64,000 nucleotides of DNA from an uncultured Prevotellaceae bacterium (lineage in GTDB: Bacteria; Bacteroidota; Bacteroidia; Bacteroidales; Bacteroidaceae). Numbering within the stretch: the stretch's first letter is position 1; each line of letters begins with the position of its first letter. The notes below the pieces were generated by a model. The model was given only the letters and a program-made list of their open reading frames with translations. It ran no database searches and was not told the origin of the DNA. Where the stretch lies: the NCBI GenBank assembly GCA_902781315.1, contig CACZIT010000009.1:1-64000 (forward strand), in the 5' to 3' direction. This document shows, piece after piece, positions 7,672 through 16,604 of the stretch. A program made the position numbers and the translations under genes.

Positions 7672-8793
7672 TTATTTCTTTTGGAAGACACGCACGTAGT
7701 CCACTTCCATCGTGACAGGCAGTTTCGACTCGTCGACGCCCTGCATGCCGCCCCAGTCGCCACCCCAAGCGAGGTTCAGGATGAGGTAGAACGGATAGTG
7801 GAACGGCCACTGGTTGTGACCCGAGCCCAAGACGGACTTCTTCACGTTCAGCTGCACCTTTCCGTCCACGTAGGTCGTCATCTCGTCGGCAGTCCAGAGC
7901 AGGGCGTAGGTGTGGAATTCACCTTCGGCCCGGTCGATGGTCATGGCGTGAGTCTTCTGCGTGTTCTTGGTGTGGTTGTAGTCCTGCGTGTGGATGGAGG
8001 ACGACACCTCGTTGGGCACGACACCCACTTCCTCCATGATGTCGATTTCACCGCACATGGGCCAGGGGTTGGTGTTCCAGTCGTTGCCGACGGGCATCAT
8101 CCAGAAGGCAGGCCACGTGCCCTTGCCAGAGGGCAGCTTGATGCTCGCCTCGAAGTAGCCGTGCTGCCAACCTTCGTTGACGTGGGCATAGACGCGGCCG
8201 GAGTACACCTTGCCGTTCTCCTTGAAGCAGTTGATACGCAAGGCGCCATTCTTCAGCTCCGTTACCAGCTTGCCCTCGGGCGACTTGTGGTTGACGTAGT
8301 TCTGCAACTCGTTGTTCACCCAGTGGTCCTTCTGCACCTCGTGAGTCCAGTCGGTGGAGTTCAGCTCAGTGCCCTCGTCGAACTCGTCGTGCCACACCAG
8401 CTGATAGCCATCGGGTGCATAGTAGGCCGACTTCTCGGCAGCAGCCTGACGGACGCTGATGGTCTTGCGGGCAGCACCCGACATGATGGTCACCGAGCCT
8501 GTGCGTTCCTCGGTGAAGGGGTTCTCGGCCACCGTCACTGTGACGGAGCCTTTCTGCGACAGCGTGCCGTCGGTACTGATCTTGATAAATTCGCCGTCGG
8601 CATAGGCGCCCCATTCCTTTCCTGTCGTTGACACGCTCACGGTGTAGCTGCCGCCGGCTGCGGGTGCCTCCACCTGCTCGGGCGAAGCCGTAATCGTGAT
8701 GGCGGCAGGTGTGGCATCGTCGTCGCCACCACCACAGCCCGTCAGGACTGCGGCGATGGTGAACAACAGATTATAAACGATCATTTTCTTCAT
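7672..8793 (-). CDS. Glycoside hydrolase family 16 endo-beta-glucanase lipoprotein with BACON domain
   Basis: A 373-residue lipoprotein (lipobox LTGC, Cys20). Residues about 32-117 form a BACON-type beta-sandwich (ITASPEQVEAPAAGG ... SVTVTVAENP ... ISVRQAA), thought to set the enzyme off the membrane or bind glycan. Residues about 120-373 are a GH16 jelly roll with the catalytic motif GEIDIMEE (first Glu nucleophile, last Glu acid/base) and the conserved ends WHDEFD and VDYVRVFQKK. It would cut beta-1,3 or mixed-linkage glucans at the cell surface into oligosaccharides for SusCD. Its start overlaps the stop of the upstream glycan-binding gene by one base. Laminarin or mixed-linkage glucan are both plausible substrates; sequence alone does not choose. 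Confidence 0.93.
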   Translation of the reverse strand: MKKMIVYNLLFTIAAVLTGCGGGDDDATPAAITITASPEQVEAPAAGGSYTVSVSTTGKEWGAYADGEFIKISTDGTLSQKGSVTVTVAENPFTEERTGSVTIMSGAARKTISVRQAAAEKSAYYAPDGYQLVWHDEFDEGTELNSTDWTHEVQKDHWVNNELQNYVNHKSPEGKLVTELKNGALRINCFKENGKVYSGRVYAHVNEGWQHGYFEASIKLPSGKGTWPAFWMMPVGNDWNTNPWPMCGEIDIMEEVGVVPNEVSSSIHTQDYNHTKNTQKTHAMTIDRAEGEFHTYALLWTADEMTTYVDGKVQLNVKKSVLGSGHNQWPFHYPFYLILNLAWGGDWGGMQGVDESKLPVTMEVDYVRVFQKK

Positions 8794-11234
8794 TATTCTG
8801 ATTTCTGGAAAATGATGTCACTAATCTCTACATGTGTTCCTGCTGGCGATCCGCCAAAGTCGAAGAACAGAGAAAGTGCATGGGCATCGTTCAGAGGAAG
8901 CTGCACGCCCTTCACCGTGTAGACGAACTCCTCGCCACCTTTTACGTCGTGACGATCGGCAAAGAAGAAGTTGTTGTCGTGCTTCTCCGCATCGTCGGTC
9001 TCGGTGAGCTTAATCGTCACACCAGGCAGATCTACATCTGCATAGATTGTGCACGAGAAGTCGTACTTGTCGCTCATGGCTGCTGTCAGAGTGGTGTTGA
9101 TGGGGAACTGACCCTGCCACTGAGAACCACCCATGCCGTCAGAGAGCGTGAGTTCCCACTTGTTGTCTTTGTGCGACCATGTGGGATCGGCAATCTGTGC
9201 CCAGCCGTTATCGGCAAACCAAGGCGTCACGCTGATGAAAGCATCGCCGGCATCGACAGCCTTCCAGAGGTTGCTGGCAGAATTGTAATCCAATGCTCCA
9301 CCACTGCTTCCGCCTTCCTGGTGCTTCTGCACGATGATCTCGCTGAGGTCGATCTGCAAGCCGGCAGGACAGCCACCGAGGTCGATGAACAGCTTAGCCT
9401 CGCCGAAGCCAGTGTCTTCACCATTCTTCTGAGCCTTTACGCCGATGAACTCAACATAATTCTCGCCAGCCTTCAGCGACAGACTACCATTGTAGATGAG
9501 CGTGTTGTCATCGTCGCCCTCGTCGCAAATCTTGAACGTGAAGCGACCGAGGTCCTCGCTCGACTCAATCTTCGCACGTACGTCGTAGAGTTGTCCGGGC
9601 TCGATGTTCAGCTGGGCGTGGTGGATGGAGTTCTGAGCCTGCCACTCGGCAGCGGTGGCATCGTTGGCAATGATGGTGTAGACGCCATTGTTGTAAGAGA
9701 ACTTCGGGTTGCCAATCTGCTGCCAGCCGCCATCGGCCCACCAGAATTCCATCGTTCCAATGGTGTTGAAGTCGCGGCCTAGGTTGTCGGCAGAGTTCAC
9801 GTCGACCCATGTCACGCCTTCTGCGCCTCCGCCACCACCGGGTACGATGGTGCCGTCGTCGCAACCGTGCTCCTTGAGTACGAAGTTGCTGATATCGATG
9901 GTGGTGTTATCCTGGCAGCCACCGAAGTCGAGCACCAGTTTCACATTGTTGATGTCAACACCAGGCATGTCGCTCTTGAAGAACACATAATCCTGGCCAG
10001 CCTTCAGGTCTACACGGTCGGCGAAGAAGTAGATTTCGTCGTTGTCGTCCTGAGTCAGCTTGACGGTAGCGCCAGCGAGGTCCTTGTCGGAATTCAGGAT
10101 GATGGAGAAGTCGTAGTTGGTGACGTCGTTGGTAGCCATATCGGTGCGGAAGGCCATCTGCGACTGCCACTGCTGGGTGTTGGCCAACGGCAGATTGATG
10201 GTCCAGCTGTTGTTGCCCTCAACGAGTGTAGGATCAGGACGCTGACTCCAGTTCTCATCAGCATACCAGAAGGTAATGTTGTTCTTAGCAGTCTTGAACA
10301 TGTTGCAATCGCTGTTGGGATCGAAGCCGCTTTCCTCGACCAGTCGCTGGTCGGCCTCGCTGGTGAAGATGAAGCGCCAGGCGATGCTGCGGTCGGGAGT
10401 TTCATAGATGAGCACGAGCTTCGTGGAGGTGAGGGTTTCAACACGGAACAGGGGATTCTCGTACTGAGCGTCGCTGCTGATGTAGGGGAAGGCGGTGTTG
10501 GCAGCCAACTGGATGTACTGCTGACGTGAAACCTGGCCATCGGCATCGGTCCAAGAGAGCTGCTCGAAGGTCCAAGTGGAGGTCTGGTTGCCAAGGGTGG
10601 CGTCCCAGTCAGCATCCTGATGGCCCCACTTCGTTGTACCGGTGTTCACATAGGTCAGACCGTCGGCACCAGCATCATAGGTGAACGAGCCACCCTTGCG
10701 GTTGTCGTTGGTGAAGGTGATGCGGTCGTCGTACATACCGAAGTCCTTCTTCTCGTTAGGAGCTGCCGACCACCACTCGGTACCTGCCGTGCCGGCAGGG
10801 CCACAGGCGAGGTGAGCCACCTCTCTGTTGGCGAAGCGCCACTCCTTGTTGCAGAGTCGGCGGAAGTCGGCCGTGTAGTCGACCTTCGTCTCGTTGAACG
10901 TGAACTCCTTCTTGATGCCCGTCTGCGAGATGCCGTTGCGGTTGCCCAGGCGCAGTTCTACGGTATAGGTGCCGGCCTCAGGATTGTTGTAGCCCACTTC
11001 CTGAAGCGTGGAGTACTGCGTGCCGTTGAGAATCCAGATAGGATAGGTGCCCGCTGCGGGCGAGTAAGAGGCCACCATCTGGTTGGTCTCCTGGTCGACG
11101 GTCATCTGATAGTCGATACCGCTGACCGTGGGAATTCCGTTAGGATCGGCGCCCTCGAACTCGTCGGGCGAGCAAGCCGTCATCGTCAGGCCTGCAAAGA
11201 GAATTCCTAATGTATATTTAAACAGATTCTTCAT
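8793..11234 (-). CDS. Surface glycan-binding lipoprotein with three CBM-like modules
   Basis: An 813-residue lipoprotein (lipobox MTAC, Cys21) in the SusE/SusF position after susD. A PKD/Ig-like N-terminal domain (about 35-115) is followed by a unique region (about 120-300) and three repeated beta-sandwich modules (about 300-465, 478-632 and 650-813). Each module has the pattern 'xFWxADxxWxQIxxPxxSxxxxxW', a middle 'YDFSxxIxxxxDLxGxxxKL' and ends 'FDFGGxPAGTxxxISDIxxQK'. The modules resemble CBM4-type glucan-binding domains and are joined by glycine-rich linkers (PGGGGGAEG, EGGSSGG). It would hold beta-glucan at the cell surface for the GH16 enzyme. Domain equivalence to CBM4 is inferred from pattern. 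Confidence 0.8.
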   Translation of the reverse strand: MKNLFKYTLGILFAGLTMTACSPDEFEGADPNGIPTVSGIDYQMTVDQETNQMVASYSPAAGTYPIWILNGTQYSTLQEVGYNNPEAGTYTVELRLGNRNGISQTGIKKEFTFNETKVDYTADFRRLCNKEWRFANREVAHLACGPAGTAGTEWWSAAPNEKKDFGMYDDRITFTNDNRKGGSFTYDAGADGLTYVNTGTTKWGHQDADWDATLGNQTSTWTFEQLSWTDADGQVSRQQYIQLAANTAFPYISSDAQYENPLFRVETLTSTKLVLIYETPDRSIAWRFIFTSEADQRLVEESGFDPNSDCNMFKTAKNNITFWYADENWSQRPDPTLVEGNNSWTINLPLANTQQWQSQMAFRTDMATNDVTNYDFSIILNSDKDLAGATVKLTQDDNDEIYFFADRVDLKAGQDYVFFKSDMPGVDINNVKLVLDFGGCQDNTTIDISNFVLKEHGCDDGTIVPGGGGGAEGVTWVDVNSADNLGRDFNTIGTMEFWWADGGWQQIGNPKFSYNNGVYTIIANDATAAEWQAQNSIHHAQLNIEPGQLYDVRAKIESSEDLGRFTFKICDEGDDDNTLIYNGSLSLKAGENYVEFIGVKAQKNGEDTGFGEAKLFIDLGGCPAGLQIDLSEIIVQKHQEGGSSGGALDYNSASNLWKAVDAGDAFISVTPWFADNGWAQIADPTWSHKDNKWELTLSDGMGGSQWQGQFPINTTLTAAMSDKYDFSCTIYADVDLPGVTIKLTETDDAEKHDNNFFFADRHDVKGGEEFVYTVKGVQLPLNDAHALSLFFDFGGSPAGTHVEISDIIFQKSE

Positions 11235-11491
11235 ATTCTATAATCAGTTAAAAGTTTCTTGTTCGTTTTTTGTTTGAGCCCATTTTAAAAAGTCAGTATA
11301 TTTTCTGTCGTCCCTTCGGGACTTTAAATAATTGTTTGATTCTCAAGAAGGGGTTTCACCCCTCCCTATATTCTGTCGTCCCTTCGGGACTTTTTATAGT
11401 GGACTCTTGTTTTTATAACTTTCCAGTCTCCCTCCCTGCAGGGGAGGGCCGGGGTGGGGCTTCCCTGCTGGGGAGGGTAGGGGTGGGGCTC
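11235..11491. repeat. susD-SGBP spacer made mostly of hairpin repeats
   Basis: The 257-bp gap inside the PUL 1 transcript holds two copies of TCTGTCGTCCCTTCGGGACT (hairpin GTCCCttcgGGAC at 11310-11322 and 11378-11390), a GGGG-tttca-CCCC hairpin between them (about 11350-11363), and two tandem copies of the CCTCCCTGC(A/T)GGGGAGGG element (11427-11490). The last copy ends one base before the susD stop codon. No gene is seen. The stack of hairpins could reduce expression of downstream genes relative to susCD or protect the susCD 3' end. Confidence 0.75.
11427..11490. repeat. REP-like GC-rich element, two tandem copies, abutting susD stop
   Basis: Each copy has a short hairpin of CCCTCCC facing GGGAGGG followed by a GGGGTGGGGCT tail. 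The same element occurs at 13079-13119 and 17914-17955, always in the same orientation relative to the preceding gene. Confidence 0.85.
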
Positions 11492-13027
11492 TTAATACTC
11501 ATTCTGCACCAGTGCGGGGTCGGAGTCGAGCTCGCTTTGTGCAATGGGGATGTACTTCTTCGATTCGGTCCAGCGGTTGGTGCGGTAGCCATACTTATCG
11601 GGCACGAGCACGGTGGCAGCCTTGCCAGTGCGCACGAGGTCCCAGTAGCGCTTGCCTTCGCCCATGAACTCGAGGTCGCGCTCATTGATGATGTCGTCCT
11701 TAGTGACGCTCTGCACAGCTTTCAGACCGGCACGCTCGCGCACCTGGCTGACATACTGAGCAGCCGTGGCGGCGCTGCCACCCGTCTCCAGCAGCAGCTC
11801 AGCAGCATTCAGCAGAGCCTCGCTGTAGCGGTAGTAGCGGTAGTTGTTGTTGAAGTTCAGGTTGTTGTCGAAGGCGGCGTGCGAGTTGGTGCCCGTCACC
11901 TTGCTGTACTTCTTCAGCCAGAGGAACGTGTTCTGATAGCGTGCATGGTAGGACTGGCCCTCTTCGAGTCCGTCGAGGAAGCGGAAGTCGAGAATGGTAG
12001 CATCGCGGCGTAGGTCGCCCTCGCTGAACTTGTCGTAAGCCTCCACGCGTACGGGCAGGAAGCCCCAGCCGTCGCCCGACATCTCGGGACGATCGCCCAC
12101 AGCCCAGTTGTTGGGCGAGATGAGCGTGGGCAGCACGGTGCCACCGATGGCCAGCGGGCTGCTCCAGCCGCGCTCGTTGCCGCCGTCCTCGTAGTTGATT
12201 TCCCAGATGGACTCCTTCGTCCATTCACCCTCGACGTACCAGATGTTGGCATAGTCAGGATTCAGGGCGTAGTCGCTGGAGTTGATGATCTCCTGCATGT
12301 ACTGCAGCGCCTTCGGATAGCGGGCTGTGTCGCGCTGATACATCACCATTTCGGCATACATCATGTAGCACATGGCCTGCGAGGCGCGTCCGGCATTGGC
12401 ATTGTCCCAGCGCAGGGGCAGCACCTTCGAGTCGATGACTTCCTCGAGCTCGCGGATGAGTTCGGCATACACCTCGTCGGCCTTCAGCTGCGGAGCGGTG
12501 TAGGGAGCGTTGAGGTTTTCCAGATAGAAGGGGATGTTGCCGAAGTAGTGCCACAGCATGTTGTAGTAGAACACGCGCATGGCGCGGGCCTGCATCTCGT
12601 AGTTCTTGGCATTGGCAGGCGTGACGTCGGTGCCCCAGGGAATGTAGCGCAGCACGTCGTTGCAACGCTTGATGCCCGAGTAGTCGACGGTCCAGAGCGA
12701 GGAGAGCGTGTTGTTCTCGTTGCCCTCATAGTTGAAGAGCATGTGCCAGTTCTGCATGTCGTTCTTGGTCTCGCCGCCAACCCAGAAGTTGTCGCCCTGA
12801 ATCTCGGCGTCGATGTTCAGCGCGTTGTATTGTCCCAGTCCCCAGTCGGGCCAGTGGATGGGGTCGTAAGCAGCGATCAGGGCTTCCTGAATGTGCTCGT
12901 CGGTCTTGTAGTAATCCTCAAGGAAGTCGCCGCTGGGGTTGGTCACCTCAAGGAAATCGTCGCCGCAACTGGTGAACAGCATGCCACCGGCGGTGAGAAG
13001 ACTCATTGCTATATATTTTGCTTTCAT
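11492..13027 (-). CDS. susD: SusD/RagB-family starch-binding-type lipoprotein, PUL 1
   Basis: A 511-residue lipoprotein (lipobox LFTSC, Cys21) with the SusD hallmarks: CGDDFLEVTNP at the mature N-terminus, an early helical segment (DYYKTDEHIQEALIAAYDP), the TPR-like core (LWTVDYSGIKRCNDVLRYI), and a C-terminal INERDLEFMGEGKRYWDLVRTG motif that is nearly invariant in the family. It forms the lid of the SusC channel and delivers beta-gluco-oligosaccharides into it. It starts 92 bp after the susC stop; a REP-like element and a weak 7-nt-period stretch (GTTTCTA, 13047-13074) fill that gap. The susC-susD pair marks the start of PUL 1. The gene symbol indicates family, not the starch system itself. 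Confidence 0.95.
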   Translation of the reverse strand: MKAKYIAMSLLTAGGMLFTSCGDDFLEVTNPSGDFLEDYYKTDEHIQEALIAAYDPIHWPDWGLGQYNALNIDAEIQGDNFWVGGETKNDMQNWHMLFNYEGNENNTLSSLWTVDYSGIKRCNDVLRYIPWGTDVTPANAKNYEMQARAMRVFYYNMLWHYFGNIPFYLENLNAPYTAPQLKADEVYAELIRELEEVIDSKVLPLRWDNANAGRASQAMCYMMYAEMVMYQRDTARYPKALQYMQEIINSSDYALNPDYANIWYVEGEWTKESIWEINYEDGGNERGWSSPLAIGGTVLPTLISPNNWAVGDRPEMSGDGWGFLPVRVEAYDKFSEGDLRRDATILDFRFLDGLEEGQSYHARYQNTFLWLKKYSKVTGTNSHAAFDNNLNFNNNYRYYRYSEALLNAAELLLETGGSAATAAQYVSQVRERAGLKAVQSVTKDDIINERDLEFMGEGKRYWDLVRTGKAATVLVPDKYGYRTNRWTESKKYIPIAQSELDSDPALVQNEY

Positions 13028-13078
13028 ATTTTGTAATCTATTATATGTTTCTAGTTTCTTGTTTCTAGTTCCCTCTCC

Positions 13079-13119
13079 TGTCTCCCTCCCTATGGGGGAG
13101 GGCCGGGGTGGGGCTCCCT
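13079..13119. repeat. REP-like GC-rich element abutting susC stop
   Basis: A single copy of the CCTCCCTATGGGGGAGGG element with GGGGTGGGGCTCCCT tail. Its last base is directly next to the susC stop codon (13120-13122). Confidence 0.85.
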
Positions 13120-16100
13120 TTAGAATGTCAGGTTCAGACCGACCGTCCAGATGCGGGCCTGCGGATAGACACCCTTGTCGATACCGAGCGACTTACCGCC
13201 GGAAGAGATTTCAGGATCGAAGCCCCAGTACTTGGTCCAAGTGACGAGGTTCTCGGCCATCACGAAGAAGCGCAGACGCTCGATGGAAATCTGGCGTGTG
13301 AGGTTGCGCGGCAGCGTGTAGCCCAGCGAGATGTTCTTCAGGCGCAGGTAGGAGCCGTCGACGATGTAGAGGTCACTCACCTGCCAGTTGGTGTTGTCGC
13401 CAGCACGCAGGATGGGGTACTTGTTGGATGTGCCCTCGCCAGTCCAGCGGTTCAGCATGTAGGTGGGATAGTTACCAGCGGTGACGTCGGTGCGGTAGGT
13501 GGCGTCGAAGATGTCGGCACCGGCCACACCCTGGAAGAACATGTTGAAGTCGAAGCCCTTCCAGTCGGCATTGAAGTTCAGACCGAAGTTCCAGTCGGGC
13601 GTACCCTTACCAATCTTCGTGCGGTCGTCAGAGGTGATCTGTCCGTCGCCATTGATGTCGACGAAGCGGGTGTCGCCGGGACGTGCAGCAGGCTGGATGA
13701 GTCCACCGTCGGCATTCACATACGAGTTCACCTCATTGTAGTTCTGGAACACGCCATTGGTCTTGTAGCCATAGAAGTAGGGGAAGGGCATGCCGTTGGA
13801 GCCGCGAGCCAGCGAACCTCCCGTGAAGCCCTGCACGCCGTCGTAGTCGAGGAAGCCCGACTCGTTGCCGAGGTTCTTCAGCGTGTTCTTGGTGTAGGTG
13901 GCGTTGGCCTTAATGGCAAAGTGTGCGTCGCTGATGTTCCACTTGTAGCCCAGCTCGAACTCTATACCCTTGTTCTCCATGTCGCCGGTGTTGCCGATAG
14001 GCTTCGACTCACCCACGTAGGAGGGAATGGGCATCGTCATCAGCATGCCATTGGTCTTCTTGATATAGTAGTCGACGGTGAACGTCAGAGCTTGGTTGAA
14101 GAAACCGAAGTCGAGTCCGAAGTCGGTCTGCTCGCTCTCCTCCCACTTGATGCTGGGGTTAGCCGTCGTTGAGGCTTTCGAACCAATCTGCTTGATGGCG
14201 GGATTGCCGAAGAGCACGTTGTTGCCCATTGCGTTCAGCACGGTGTACTGGAAGTCGCCGATGTTGTCGTTACCGTTCTTACCCCAGCTGGCGCGGAACT
14301 TCAGGTTCGACAGCCAGCCCTGTGTCTGCTCCATGAATTTCTCGTTCATGATGTTCCAACCCACAGACACTGAGGGGAACGTACCGTATTTATTGTTAGG
14401 ACCGAAGCGGCTCGAACCGTCGCGACGGATGGTAGCCTGCAGCATGTACTTCTCATCGTAGTTGTAGCTCACACGACCGAAGAGCGACGAGATGCGGTGC
14501 TCCACGTTGGGACCACCCCAGCCATTGAATTCGGCAACAGGCGTTCCGATGAGCTTGCCGTCGGCATCTACTTCATAGACCACATTGGCGTTGGTGTAGC
14601 TCATGTAGGGTTTCTCGAGGTTGATGATGTTCCAGCGCTCGGCACCCACGTAGTCGCTCTTGTTCTTCATGGCACTCTGACCGAGCACGACGCCGATGGT
14701 GTGCTTGCCGAACTGCTTGTCGTAGGTGAGCGTGTTCTCCACCTGCCAGTTGCAGCCCTTGTTCCACGACATGCTGGCCGAGGTGTGCTCGCCCTTGGCG
14801 TTACCAGAGTGGTAGTACTTCGACAGCGTGGCTGCGCTGTTGCCCCAGAACGAGAGGTCGACGGAGTAGTTGAAGTGGTACTTCAGGTTGTCCCACAGCT
14901 GCAGGTCGAACGAGAACTTGGGCACGAACTTGTGGCTCCAGTTCTTCGAGGGATTCATGTTGAGCAACGCCAGCGGGTTGTTCATCTCGGCATACGAACC
15001 GAACGTGCCGGGAATGGTGTAGTAGTTGCCGGCGGCATCGCGCTGCAGCTGGTAGCCTTGCGTCACCTCGTAGTTCTCATGCATCTGGTCGGCCAGGTCC
15101 TTGTTGGTCACGGTCGGCGCAATGATGGGCGACATATAGAGTGCCGAACCCAGCACCGAACCCCACTCGGAGTTTTCGCTGATGCCCGTGCTCTTCACGC
15201 GGGTGTAGGCAAGGTTGACGGTCACGTCGAGCTTGTTCAGGAAGTTGCGCTCCTGCGATGCGTCGTACACATTATATATATTATTGGAACGCAGCGACAG
15301 ACGCTGGTAGTTGGACTGGCCGTAGTTGCCGCCCACGATACCTTCCTGATCGTAGAAGCCCATCGACAGGTAGTAGTTCAGCTTGTCAGACGCACCACTC
15401 ACGCTCACCTCGTGGTTCTGCACAGGGGCGTTGTCGTTGAACACGAGGTCCTGCCAGTCGGTACCGAAACCCTTGATGGGATCGCCGTTGGTATCCATGA
15501 GGTTGTAGGGGTCGGCATAGATAGGAGCCTGACCACCGTTCAGGCGCAGCTCGTTCTGCATGATGGCATAGTCGGTGGCGCTGGTCACGTCGCGACGACG
15601 CCAGGCTGTCTGCCAACCCTGCGAGAAGTTGTAGTTGATGCTGGGCTTGCCTACCTTACCCTTCTTCGTGGTGACAAGCACGACACCGTTGGCTGCGCGA
15701 GCACCGTAGATGGCACCCGAGGCGGCATCCTTCAGCACCTCGATAGACTCAATGTCACTGGGGTTCAGGAAGTCGATGCCACCCTCGATGGGCATACCGT
15801 CGACGATGTAGAGAGGGTCACTGTTATTAATGGTACCCGTACCGCGCACACGTACACGGGGGGAAGCACCCGGCTGACCTGACGACGATGTGACGTTCAC
15901 ACCGGCAGCCAGACCTTTCAGTGCATTGTCAACGCGTACGGGCGACTTGCCTTCGAGGTCGTCGGCGCTCACCTTGGCGATGGCAGCCGTCACGACGCTC
16001 TTCTTCTGAACACCATAACCGATGACGACGACCTCGTTCAGGGTCTTATCATCTTCTTTCAATACGACCGTCATGTCGCTGCTGGCCGGAACTTCCTGAG

Positions 16101-16338
16101 TCACGAAGCCAATGTACGAAATGACGAGTGTCTTTCCGGCCTGAACCTTGATGGCGAATTGGCCATCGATGTTCGTGATCGAGCCATTCTGAGGCTGGCC
16201 TTTCTCGACAACGGAGGCACCGATGATGGGTTCTCCGTTACCGTCAGTCACTGTGCCTACAATTCCTGAGAATTGGGCAAAGGCAGTTGCCGACACCCAC
16301 AGTGCCAACAACAGAGATAGTAACCTTGCTTTTTTCAT
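13120..16338 (-). CDS. susC: SusC/RagA-family TonB-linked outer membrane channel, PUL 1
   Basis: A 1072-residue TonB-dependent transporter. After the signal peptide (MKKARLLSLLLALWVSATAFA) comes a carboxypeptidase-regulatory-like domain (about 25-105, GTVTDGNGEPIIGASVVEKG), a TonB-box-like stretch (LNEVVVIGYGVQKK), the plug domain (about 120-225, IVDGMPIEGG ... EVLKDAASGAIYGARAANG), and a long beta-barrel ending in TVGLNLTF with terminal Phe. With SusD it imports glucan oligosaccharides using TonB energy; exbB-like genes appear at 63.5 kb. The upstream region has a TATCTTTGC -7 box at 16391-16399, about 50 nt before the ATG, and two ACGCGTA repeats 14 bp apart (16409-16430) that could be an operator. 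It is first in its operon. Confidence 0.96.
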   Translation of the reverse strand: MKKARLLSLLLALWVSATAFAQFSGIVGTVTDGNGEPIIGASVVEKGQPQNGSITNIDGQFAIKVQAGKTLVISYIGFVTQEVPASSDMTVVLKEDDKTLNEVVVIGYGVQKKSVVTAAIAKVSADDLEGKSPVRVDNALKGLAAGVNVTSSSGQPGASPRVRVRGTGTINNSDPLYIVDGMPIEGGIDFLNPSDIESIEVLKDAASGAIYGARAANGVVLVTTKKGKVGKPSINYNFSQGWQTAWRRRDVTSATDYAIMQNELRLNGGQAPIYADPYNLMDTNGDPIKGFGTDWQDLVFNDNAPVQNHEVSVSGASDKLNYYLSMGFYDQEGIVGGNYGQSNYQRLSLRSNNIYNVYDASQERNFLNKLDVTVNLAYTRVKSTGISENSEWGSVLGSALYMSPIIAPTVTNKDLADQMHENYEVTQGYQLQRDAAGNYYTIPGTFGSYAEMNNPLALLNMNPSKNWSHKFVPKFSFDLQLWDNLKYHFNYSVDLSFWGNSAATLSKYYHSGNAKGEHTSASMSWNKGCNWQVENTLTYDKQFGKHTIGVVLGQSAMKNKSDYVGAERWNIINLEKPYMSYTNANVVYEVDADGKLIGTPVAEFNGWGGPNVEHRISSLFGRVSYNYDEKYMLQATIRRDGSSRFGPNNKYGTFPSVSVGWNIMNEKFMEQTQGWLSNLKFRASWGKNGNDNIGDFQYTVLNAMGNNVLFGNPAIKQIGSKASTTANPSIKWEESEQTDFGLDFGFFNQALTFTVDYYIKKTNGMLMTMPIPSYVGESKPIGNTGDMENKGIEFELGYKWNISDAHFAIKANATYTKNTLKNLGNESGFLDYDGVQGFTGGSLARGSNGMPFPYFYGYKTNGVFQNYNEVNSYVNADGGLIQPAARPGDTRFVDINGDGQITSDDRTKIGKGTPDWNFGLNFNADWKGFDFNMFFQGVAGADIFDATYRTDVTAGNYPTYMLNRWTGEGTSNKYPILRAGDNTNWQVSDLYIVDGSYLRLKNISLGYTLPRNLTRQISIERLRFFVMAENLVTWTKYWGFDPEISSGGKSLGIDKGVYPQARIWTVGLNLTF

Positions 16339-16604
16339 ACTGTTTTTGTTAATGATTTGTTTAAGTTTGATTGTTTTTTCGAATCTGTCGGCAAAGATAT
16401 AATAAAAAACGCGTACGTCAACACGCGTATAGATAAAAAGTGGATAATATAAAAACTGGTAATCAGCTATCCTACTGATTACCAGTTTGTTATGTTTTAG
16501 TCGTTTGTTTTAAAAAGTGGACGCAATAAATTGCTTTTATGTGCTAAATGCCGCAATTATGAGCCGACTCTATACGCAAAACACTAAATTCTAAACCTAA
16601 AAAA
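16339..16604. promoter_or_regulatory. PUL 1 promoter region and MFS-gene terminator
   Basis: This 266-bp gap lies between the MFS gene and susC, both read leftward. It contains the susC -7 box (TATCTTTGC, 16391-16399), paired ACGCGTAC/ACGCGTAT elements at 16409-16416 and 16423-16430 near the -33 region, and the 13-bp-stem hairpin at 16454-16487. The remainder (16490-16604) is AT-rich with no gene seen. Confidence 0.6.
16454..16487. terminator. 13-bp-stem hairpin downstream of the MFS gene
   Basis: AACTGGTAATCAG (16454-16466) pairs perfectly with CTGATTACCAGTT (16475-16487) across an 8-nt loop. On the minus strand it is followed by TTTTTATATT. It lies after the MFS gene and before the susC promoter, so it likely insulates the PUL. 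Confidence 0.75.
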
